This document shows positions 1 through 5,069 of a DNA stretch of 5,592 nt, piece after piece. Each line of letters starts with the position of its first letter. Position 1 is the stretch's first letter. The notes beneath the pieces are model-generated. The model was not told the origin of the DNA. It did no database searches and was given only the letters and a program-made list of their open reading frames with translations. Location of the stretch: positions 1-5,592 of the forward strand of contig CAKZQX010000679.1 in assembly GCA_937141995.1 (NCBI GenBank), written 5' to 3'. This DNA is from an uncultured Chloroflexaceae bacterium (GTDB lineage: Bacteria > Chloroflexota > Chloroflexia > Chloroflexales > Chloroflexaceae). The position numbers and the translations under genes are program-made.

Positions 1-1929
1 CTGCCGGATGAGCCCGTTCACGTCCAGGCCGGCAATCTGGTTGCGCACAACGTCGAGCAGTTCTTCCAGCGGGGCAAGCAGCGTTTGCGGGTTCAACTGG
101 TCGATGAACTCCTGCAATGTGTTATAGCAGGTCAGCAGCGGAGCCAGCAATTTCTCCGGGTTGGCATGCGTGTCAATTGTTGCGATGAGTGACGCATAGA
201 AGGTCGTCACCCCGCCGAGTTGCTGCATGATCTGCTCCCGATCCAGCCAGGCGCGCACGCGGCCCGCCAGTTCATCGTAGAAGGGGGTAATCTCCCGGCT
301 GACCAGCGTGCCGGGCTCAAGGGTGTGAATGTTATCCAGGATCGCGGTAATCTGGGCCTGTACCGGCTCCAGCAGGGTCGCTACCGGCTGCATCACATGC
401 TCATCGAACTGCGCCAGAATCGGTTGAGTGATTTTTGTGCCGGGCGGATCGATCTGCTCCTGCACTAGGTCAAGCGCGGTACCCAGCGCCTGCCGCAGGA
501 GGGCATTCAGTTGGGAAACATCCACCGCCGCGAGGGTCGCCTTCATCTGGTCGGCCTGCGTGACCACCTGATCAACAATCAGATTGAAGCCGATCTGATC
601 CAGATGCTGAATCACCAGGTCAATCCCGGCCTTCACCTGGTCAGTCACCTGACGCACCTGCGGATCGTCCAGCACCCCCACCACGCGGTAGAGCACCGTG
701 TGCAGTTGCTGAATCAAGGGGCGAAAATCCAGGGCTTGAAGCTGGTCAATCACCTGGTCAATAAAGTCGAAGACCTGGACAATCACCCCATTTACTTGAT
801 CCAGCACACCGCTAATCGTGGTGGCGAATGAACTGAACGCCTGTTTGCCCTGGGCAATTGTTTCGCTGATGTTGAGATTGCTGATAAAATCGGTCAGTTG
901 CCCGATCAGGTCGGTGGCAATTGCCTGCACTTTGACCAGCAGTTGGCGCGCCTGCCCGATGCCCCCGACGATAAAGGCGATGCCCTGGTCGATCAGGTCG
1001 ATCACCTGATCGATCTGCTGACCGAGCAGCGCATCAACGGTTGTGGCGGCCTGCTCAATCGGCGCAATAAAGTTGCCAATCTGGAGGTTTTCCAATTGCT
1101 GGAGCGCCTGCTCAACCATGGGCGGCATCTGCAGCAGGTTGTGTGGATCGAGCCGGGCCAGCACCTGTTCCATCGTCGCGGTCATGCTGTGGCTGAAGCG
1201 CTCCAGGCCGGTGCCGAACTGCTCCAGGGTCGTGGCGGCCCCTTCGATTTGCCCATTCAGACTGCCCACTGCGGCATGCAGCGACTCCACCAGCGCCGGA
1301 TCTTCCAGCGCGGCCGGTTCGCCGTTGATCACCTGCTGGAGCAGGTCGGCATACCCGGTCAGCCAGGGCTGGTCGGCCAGGTTGTCCAGCGGTTCAACCA
1401 GACTGGTCAGCGTGTCGAGTTGCTCCAGCGGGGCCTGCAGCGGGGCGGTAAACTGCTGCTGGAGTGTGTCTCCCAGGGTGTGCAGTTGAAACATGTCGAT
1501 GATGGCGGTGGCATCCGTCGGCTGCTGCTGGAACTGCTCAAACAGGGGGACAATCTCGCCGCCAAACTGCTCAAACGCGCCGAGCAACTGCTGCGGCAAC
1601 TGGTCCAGGTTGTCCGTCACCGCGCTGATGGCACCGCAGCGGCTGGTGATATCGACCGAGCCGTTGCGCATGTCGTCCAGCAGGCCGCGCAGGTCGCCGA
1701 TCAACGCTTCCGGCCCCCCGCCGAAGGTCTGCGTCATCTGCTCAAAGCCACCGACCAGATCGGTCAGCATGCTGAGGTCGGGCAGGCTCACGTCGCCGGA
1801 GGTCGGCAGGCCATCCAGCGCGGGGAAGGAAAGGCCGGCGATTTCGGTAATCTGGTTTTTTAAGACATCTATACCAAGCTTCTCAGGTGTAATCTCATTT
1901 GGTATGGTCGTCAGTTGTTGCAGTGACAT
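1..1929 (-). CDS. Long amphipathic helical protein, tape-measure candidate (N-terminal 643 residues, partial)
   Basis: The minus-strand frame from ATG at 1929-1927 stays open to base 1, so the protein has at least 643 residues and its end lies outside the window. AGGGG at 1935-1939 precedes the start by five bases; the upstream gene ends 12 nt away. Residues 1 to about 70 are mixed; the rest is nearly unbroken amphipathic helix rich in Leu, Gln, Asp, Ile and Val. Recurrent units include IDQV-type words at 306, 390, 429 (TDQV) and 452 (VDQV), PLEQL and VEPLDN near 167-183, and NPxxLLAPL at 590 and 613. No clear transmembrane segment or catalytic motif is seen in the available part. Long helical proteins in tail clusters are usually tape measures, which set tail length and are ejected ahead of DNA; at about 0.15 nm per residue this part alone would span about 96 nm. 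Alternatives are a large baseplate or secreted helical protein. Confidence 0.65.
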   Translation of the reverse strand, partial: MSLQQLTTIPNEITPEKLGIDVLKNQITEIAGLSFPALDGLPTSGDVSLPDLSMLTDLVGGFEQMTQTFGGGPEALIGDLRGLLDDMRNGSVDITSRCGAISAVTDNLDQLPQQLLGAFEQFGGEIVPLFEQFQQQPTDATAIIDMFQLHTLGDTLQQQFTAPLQAPLEQLDTLTSLVEPLDNLADQPWLTGYADLLQQVINGEPAALEDPALVESLHAAVGSLNGQIEGAATTLEQFGTGLERFSHSMTATMEQVLARLDPHNLLQMPPMVEQALQQLENLQIGNFIAPIEQAATTVDALLGQQIDQVIDLIDQGIAFIVGGIGQARQLLVKVQAIATDLIGQLTDFISNLNISETIAQGKQAFSSFATTISGVLDQVNGVIVQVFDFIDQVIDQLQALDFRPLIQQLHTVLYRVVGVLDDPQVRQVTDQVKAGIDLVIQHLDQIGFNLIVDQVVTQADQMKATLAAVDVSQLNALLRQALGTALDLVQEQIDPPGTKITQPILAQFDEHVMQPVATLLEPVQAQITAILDNIHTLEPGTLVSREITPFYDELAGRVRAWLDREQIMQQLGGVTTFYASLIATIDTHANPEKLLAPLLTCYNTLQEFIDQLNPQTLLAPLEELLDVVRNQIAGLDVNGLIRQ

Positions 1930-1941
1930 ACAGTCCCCTGG

Positions 1942-2604
1942 TTATTGCTGCGGCCAGGTGAGCGGTGCCGGCTTACCCCAGTCGTCCGGCAGTTCAAGCG
2001 GCGGCGGCTCCGGTGGTGGCGCTTCGGACGGGCCGAACAGTCCCGCAATACCCTGCGTCACCTGGTCCAGTTCCCCGGTGACTGCCTGCATCTGGCTGAC
2101 GGCCCCCGTGAGCGGCGTGGTAGGGTCGGTAATTTCGGGGATGGAGCCGGTCTGCAACGCATCGGGCAGGGTGGCAACATCCATAAATGCCTGCGCATCG
2201 GCCTGGATCGCCGCATCAACACTGGCCGTGGCCGTAGTTGGTTGCGGCGGCGCGACATACTCGACCAGCGTGAGCGTGTAGCTAAACTGATCCGGGTCGC
2301 GGGCCAGTTGAAATACCTCGAAGGAATCCAGGATGACCTGCCCAAAGTAGGCGCGGCCTACAATATCGGCCAGGAAGTCCACCGGCTGACGTTGTTGGTA
2401 GACCTTGCGCAATTCTTCCATATCCGCCACAGCTTCGGCTCCATAGAAGATACCCTCGATCTGCAGGCGCACCGAGGCACGCCCCAGGTCTTGCGCAACG
2501 GCACCCTCCAGACCGGGAATCCGGTGGTAGACGAACGCCGCCTGCTCCTGGGTAGCGATCTTGTGGATGCGCTTCAATTGGATACCGGCCAGATCAACAG
2601 GCAT
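1942..2604 (-). CDS. Tail hub/completion-type protein resembling P2 GpU and the Mu gp43 N-terminal domain
   Basis: A 220-residue protein. The first 118 residues look like a compact alpha/beta domain: FVYHRIPG (24-31), LGRASVRLQIEGIFYG (40-55), a helix with MEELRKVYQQ (62-71), PVDFL (74-78), a short G-R-AYFGQVILDSFEV section (83-97), and SYTLTLVEY (108-116). The succession of lGR...G.f.G, a helix with L, a V-F-L turn and a final F/Y-L-L-EY strand is reminiscent of P2 GpU or the DNA-circulation (Mu gp43) N-terminal domain, both found by the tube-baseplate junction. Residues 119-192 form a helical linker and 193-220 a proline-rich tail (PPPEPPP). Start ATG at 2604-2602 with AGGAG at 2612-2616, seven bases away; stop TAA at 1942-1944. 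The exact family is uncertain; a baseplate or hub role is inferred from similarity and from its place next to the tape-measure candidate. Confidence 0.6.
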   Translation of the reverse strand: MPVDLAGIQLKRIHKIATQEQAAFVYHRIPGLEGAVAQDLGRASVRLQIEGIFYGAEAVADMEELRKVYQQRQPVDFLADIVGRAYFGQVILDSFEVFQLARDPDQFSYTLTLVEYVAPPQPTTATASVDAAIQADAQAFMDVATLPDALQTGSIPEITDPTTPLTGAVSQMQAVTGELDQVTQGIAGLFGPSEAPPPEPPPLELPDDWGKPAPLTWPQQ

Positions 2605-2618
2605 GCGTGTGCTCCTGC

Positions 2619-3950
2619 TTACGAGTCTTCATAGAACAGTGTGTATTCGCGCTGAATTTCGCGGGCCAGCGCTTCCAGGATGCGATCCAGATCGGGCGTC
2701 TGCGTGTTGTCGAATGCGCTGACCGTCGGGCCGGGTTGCGCCGGTAGTGGTTCCGGCGGTGCGACCGGTGTCGGTTGCGGGTTGGCTGCATCGGTTGCTG
2801 AGACCGGGGGCAGGTTGGTCGGCGGCGCAACTGAAGGCATTCCCACCGACGCGAGTGACGGTACGGCAGGCGGCGGCGACTGGACCGCCGGCAGGGTCGG
2901 ATGTTCCTCCGCCGAGAAGCGTTGTTCCGTGTCGGCAGGATACCCCGACAGCGGCGGCGTTTCCCCGGCAACTGGTGGGAGCAGCGTTGCGCTGGAGTGG
3001 AAGCGTTGCTGCGCATGCACCGGGGGTGCCGCATCGGATAGCCGCGGCCCACCGTCCGCCGGCGGGGGCATGTCATGGATTGGATAGCGCGGCTGCGTGT
3101 CAATCGCCGGAGTTATCCCCGTCCTCAAATCCTCACCGTCCGGCGGAGTTGGAATATCGTTTGATGGATGCTGCGGTTGCGCATCCGCTTCCCGCGAGGC
3201 GGCGGCAATGCCGGAGAGAGCGGTCGTTTCCGGGTTGCCGGTTGCCGGCAGATGCGCCAGATCGCGCAGTGACCCCAGTGGAGCCCGAAGCGCATGTGCA
3301 GATTGCTCGAACGCCATGGCTGACGGCGGATCGGCGGCGGGCGGGTCCGGCAGGGCGGAGCGCTGCTCACCGGGCGTGACCGGTGCCGCAGATGGTCGGG
3401 GCTGTGCCGCGCCGGGCTGATCGGGGAGAACCTGCGCCGGGTAGACCAGTTTGGACTGGTCAGGCATGTCTCCGGGTGGGGCAGCATGCGCCGGTGGGCT
3501 GCCGGCGGATAGCGGCGGACTGGTTGCTGCCTGCGCCTGAGTTGGCGGTGGCGGCGCAGGCCGGGCCGGCTGATCCTCCCGCTCAGCGGACCAGGCCGCA
3601 ACACTGCTGCCGGTGGGAGGTGTCAACTCACGCACCGTGTCCGTGGCGGTGACAGTAGCGGCGGGCGGAAGTGCCGATTGTGGGTAGGACCGGGCCGGCG
3701 CGTCTGGCGTGGAAGTGTCAGATGGATCGACCGGCGGTAGAAAGCCCTGGGTGAGCCACTGCTCCAGGGCCAGCAATGCCTCCGGCAGGGCGGCAACCTG
3801 CTGCACCGCCGCATCCACGCGCTGGAGTTCCTGCCCATCGGCGGCGGGGAGTATCGCATCCACCGGCCAGTCGGCGTTCCAGGCATGCAGGCGCGTCTCC
3901 AGTGCGGCCTGAATTGATCGTCCCAGATCGGCTAATGACTGCTGTTCCAT
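2619..3950 (-). CDS. Unrecognised proline-rich, mostly disordered tail-cluster protein
   Basis: I do not recognise this 443-residue protein. It has three parts. Residues 1 to about 75 look folded and helical (MEQQSLADLG, LETRLHAWNADW, VDAAVQQVAALPEALLALEQWL). Residues 76 to about 415 are rich in Pro, Ala, Ser, Thr and Asp and should be disordered; within them residues 256-367 are four degenerate 28-residue repeats. The last 25 residues form a charged helix (LDRILEALAREIQREYTLFYEDS, 421-443). This two-ended design suggests a long flexible linker between two binding modules. It follows the chaperone stop by one base and precedes the GpU-like gene by 14, in the slot where P2 and Mu carry the tape measure. 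It has no membrane segment or coiled-coil length typical of a tape measure. Possible roles are a hub or inner-tail adaptor, or a scaffold. These are inferences. ATG at 3950 is preferred over 3971 on ribosome binding site and overlap. Confidence 0.8.
   Translation of the reverse strand: MEQQSLADLGRSIQAALETRLHAWNADWPVDAILPAADGQELQRVDAAVQQVAALPEALLALEQWLTQGFLPPVDPSDTSTPDAPARSYPQSALPPAATVTATDTVRELTPPTGSSVAAWSAEREDQPARPAPPPPTQAQAATSPPLSAGSPPAHAAPPGDMPDQSKLVYPAQVLPDQPGAAQPRPSAAPVTPGEQRSALPDPPAADPPSAMAFEQSAHALRAPLGSLRDLAHLPATGNPETTALSGIAAASREADAQPQHPSNDIPTPPDGEDLRTGITPAIDTQPRYPIHDMPPPADGGPRLSDAAPPVHAQQRFHSSATLLPPVAGETPPLSGYPADTEQRFSAEEHPTLPAVQSPPPAVPSLASVGMPSVAPPTNLPPVSATDAANPQPTPVAPPEPLPAQPGPTVSAFDNTQTPDLDRILEALAREIQREYTLFYEDS
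2850..3185 (-). repeat. Four degenerate 84-bp (28-residue) tandem repeats inside the proline-rich gene
   Basis: Units start at coding-strand positions 3185, 3101, 3017 and 2933, each exactly 84 bp apart. Their first residues read DAQPQHPSNDIP, DTQPRYPIHDMP, HAQQRFHSSATL and DTEQRFSAEEHP. Units 1 and 2 share PxPxDG and a following Arg; units 2 to 4 share (Q/E)(P/Q)R(Y/F). A further half-unit may precede unit 1: LPATGNPETTALSGIAA resembles LPPVAGETPPLSGYPA of unit 3. The repeats are strongly diverged, indicating old duplication rather than recent slippage. The fourth unit is weakest in its second half. Confidence 0.7.
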
Positions 3951-3951
3951 C

Positions 3952-4457
3952 TTATGTATCCTGCTCGGCATCCAACAGCGTGAGATAGAGCTTCACCTGC
4001 GCCATCGTCATCGACTGCACCTGCTGCGGTGTCCAGCCGAAGGCACGCGCCAGGCGGAAACTGGCCTGTGCCAGGGGCGCGTCTGTCAATCCAGCGGGGG
4101 GCTTTTTTTTTCATCCAGACCGCTGATCGTGCGGATATGGGCAATCAGGAAGTTGACCATGCCCAGATGCATGCGCTTCACCTGTTCCAGCGTCAGTGTG
4201 GGCTGCACCAGCGCTTCCTTGATCATCAGCAGGGGAATAAGCCCCGGATCGTTGCGCGCCGCCTTCATGATCAACTGAAATGTGCCGATGGTAATAGGCC
4301 GCAGTTGCACCACCAGTTCCGTTGCGGTGGCCGCGGCATCCGGTGCGTGCGCCGAACCGCTGCCCGCCGGATAGAGTACCTGCAGCGGAATGGTCACATC
4401 AAAAGTTATGCCGGCTCCGGCCAGCAGATCATCGGCGGTGGGTGTGACTATGTTCAT
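3952..4457 (-). CDS. Tail assembly chaperone, long (-1 frameshift, G-T-type) product
   Basis: Predicted fusion product of about 168 residues. The first 118 residues come from the 0-frame; after slipping back one base in the A run, translation continues in the -1 frame for 50 residues (KPPAGLTDAPLAQ, then an amphipathic tail with FRLARAFGWTP and MAQVKLYLTLLDAEQ) to TAA at 3952-3954. The -1 frame has a TGA at 4111-4113 immediately before the run, so the extension cannot be reached by ordinary translation from upstream. The FGWTP...MxxxxxxLYLxLL pattern looks like the C-terminal part of phage tail chaperones such as Mu gp41' and lambda T. In the known systems the long form is made at a low percentage and recruits tube protein to the tape measure. 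The next gene begins one base after the stop. A weaker alternative is reinitiation at the TTG overlapping the 0-frame stop, but no ribosome binding site is seen there. Confidence 0.75.
3959..3966 (-). promoter_or_regulatory. Ribosome binding site deciding the start of the proline-rich gene
   Basis: Reads GAGCAGGA on the minus strand, with AGGA eight bases upstream of the ATG at 3950-3948. The earlier in-frame ATG at 3971-3969 has no purine-rich match before it and would overlap the chaperone extension by 20 bases. The site lies inside the last codons of that extension, so translation of the two may be coupled. Confidence 0.6.
4046..4081 (-). other. Possible RNA hairpin downstream of the slippery run
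   Basis: On the coding strand CGCGCC (4081-4076) can pair with GGCGCG (4051-4046), enclosing an inner hairpin CTGGC (4074-4070), loop ACAG, GCCAG (4065-4061). The two stems are separated by one base on one side and nine on the other. The stem starts 22 bases after the heptamer, farther than the five to nine bases usual for a frameshift stimulator, so its role is doubtful. Chance pairing in GC-rich coding DNA is possible. Confidence 0.3.
4086..4457 (-). CDS. Tail assembly chaperone, short (0-frame, G-type) product
   Basis: The 123-residue short product of a tail-assembly chaperone gene, the counterpart of lambda G, P2 E or Mu gp41. Such proteins bind the tape measure during tail building and are absent from the finished particle. 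The sequence has an N-terminal strand region (residues about 1-30), a low-complexity Ala/Gly/Ser/Pro linker (31-48), the strand-helix LVVQLRPITIGTFQLIMKAA (48-67), a helix around LLMIKEALVQ (76-85), LTLEQVKRMHLGMVNFLIAHI (88-108), then SGLDEKK and a short tail ending at TGA (4086-4088). Start: ATG at 4457-4455 with AGGGG at 4462-4466, a rather short spacing of four bases. The gene follows the tube by 30 nt. Most ribosomes should make this form; a minority should shift frame at the A run to make the long form. The call rests on position, size, helical content and the slippery run. Confidence 0.8.
   Translation of the reverse strand: MNIVTPTADDLLAGAGITFDVTIPLQVLYPAGSGSAHAPDAAATATELVVQLRPITIGTFQLIMKAARNDPGLIPLLMIKEALVQPTLTLEQVKRMHLGMVNFLIAHIRTISGLDEKKSPPLD
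4103..4111 (-). promoter_or_regulatory. Slippery A9 run, probable programmed -1 frameshift site
   Basis: Nine consecutive A on the coding strand. In the 0-frame it is read GAA AAA AAA AGC, containing the heptamer A AAA AAA (4104-4110) in the right phase for simultaneous P- and A-site slippage. A -1 slip gives AAA AAA AAG CCC and opens the 50-codon extension. It is the longest homopolymer in the window. A compound hairpin could form downstream (see separate entry). Sequencing error or phase variation would leave the same trace, but a frameshift at this exact gene position is a conserved property of tailed-phage gene clusters. Confidence 0.78.
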
Positions 4458-4487
4458 ACGGCCCCTGGGTTATGCAGCATGATCCGG

Positions 4488-5006
4488 CTATCCGGCGCTT
4501 GCCTCGGTCTCTTCACTGCTGATACGTAGTGCCTTAAACGTGATTGACTCCATCACAAAATCGTCCTCGGGCAGAACAAAACTCCAGGTGTCGAACTTGA
4601 CCCCGAAGACCGTCAGGGTGCTGGTTGCGCCGGGTTGGGCCGGGTTGGTAATATTGACCACGATATTGAAGGCGGGTTGCGCCATTCCCTCAGTCGGGGG
4701 CGGACTGGTTGCCCCGTCGCCGAGCAGCAGGCGCAGCATGGCCCCGTTGATGTGGGCGCGTTCGATGGTGCCGGTTACATTGATGTTTCCCGGGCGCAAT
4801 TCGGCAGCGAAGCGCTGCCCAATCTCGTGATAGGGTTTGAGTTCATTCTGGACAAACACCCGTACATTCTGCAAGCGCCCCACAACGGAGGAGAGTTCAT
4901 ACTCGCCAATCAGCGCATCGGCCAGCGAGCCTTCGACCGTGGCGTTGTCATCAACCGCCAGCACCAGCGCCGCGTCCGAGCCACGGAATACATTCACATT
5001 TGGCAT
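4488..5006 (-). CDS. Contractile tail tube protein
   Basis: Likely the subunit of the inner tail tube, which stacks as hexameric rings inside the sheath. The protein is 172 residues, the usual size for P2 FII, Mu or T4 gp19-type tube proteins. Visible features are an N-terminal strand pair (residues about 1-20), a region with LQNVRVFVQNELKPYHEIGQR (45-65, with YHEIGQR at 59-65), the PGNINVTGTIERAHINGAML stretch (72-91) leading into LRLLLG, a proline-containing loop SPPPTEG (101-107), a strand-rich section (114-148), and a C-terminal strand with MESITFKALRI (152-162). The GxIxRAxxNG pattern and the ending strand are typical of this fold. ATG at 5006 is preceded by AAGGAGA; the stop is TAG at 4488-4490. 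It sits directly after the sheath and 30 nt before the chaperone. The residue-level family match is recalled, not searched. Confidence 0.87.
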   Translation of the reverse strand: MPNVNVFRGSDAALVLAVDDNATVEGSLADALIGEYELSSVVGRLQNVRVFVQNELKPYHEIGQRFAAELRPGNINVTGTIERAHINGAMLRLLLGDGATSPPPTEGMAQPAFNIVVNITNPAQPGATSTLTVFGVKFDTWSFVLPEDDFVMESITFKALRISSEETEASAG

Positions 5007-5015
5007 GGTTCTTTA

Positions 5016-5022
5016 TCTCCTT
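5016..5022 (-). promoter_or_regulatory. Strong ribosome binding site of the tube gene
   Basis: On the minus strand this reads AAGGAGA, nine bases upstream of the ATG at 5006-5004. It is the best match to the anti-Shine-Dalgarno sequence in the window, which fits a tube subunit needed in many copies per particle. It also fixes the start of the tube gene. Confidence 0.8.
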
Positions 5023-5033
5023 CAAGCGTAGTG

Positions 5034-5061
5034 CTGCAACCTGCAACCTAATAACCTGCAA
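5034..5061. repeat. Short direct repeats in the sheath-tube gap
   Basis: The 9-bp word AACCTGCAA occurs at 5038-5046 and again at 5053-5061. CTGCAAC occurs back to back at 5034-5040 and 5041-5047. On the coding strand this reads as TTGCAGGT-type units with a period of 7 to 15 bp. It lies in the 63-nt spacer between the sheath stop and the tube start, upstream of the tube ribosome binding site. No function is evident. It could be a fragment of a dispersed intergenic repeat or a simple slippage product. Confidence 0.55.
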
Positions 5062-5069
5062 TCGATCCC

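Noticed and set aside
898..1863. Plus-strand 321-codon open frame, with smaller ones at 220-468, 511-831, 1043-1489 and 1493-2281
   Set aside because: They lie antisense to the long helical gene. The Gln/Leu/His/Arg-rich translation is what reverse reading of Leu-Gln-Asp helices gives. No ribosome binding site or recognisable domain.
1945..2634. Plus-strand 229-codon open frame opposite the GpU-like gene
   Set aside because: Arg/Gly/Leu-rich shadow with no motif. The minus-strand gene has a ribosome binding site, domain-like sequence and correct operon spacing.
2747..3379. Plus-strand open frames opposite the proline-rich gene (also 2680-3087, 3097-3420, 3383-3652)
   Set aside because: Gly/Ala/Arg-rich translations mirror the proline codons of the minus-strand gene; none has gene-like start signals.
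2594..3604. Minus-strand Arg-rich frames at 2594-3103, 3125-3604 and 3623-3886
   Set aside because: Out-of-phase reading of the same proline-rich gene (CCG read as CGN), with Arg-dominated composition and no ribosome binding sites.
3932..4144. Minus-strand 70-codon frame through the A run in the third (+1) phase
   Set aside because: Its sequence is low-complexity Gly/Ala/Arg and does not end at the next gene. The -1 phase gives a helical, chaperone-like extension ending one base before the next start.
4029..5051. Plus-strand frames at 4029-4529, 4540-4830 and 4635-5051
   Set aside because: Antisense to the well-supported chaperone and tube genes, with no independent evidence.
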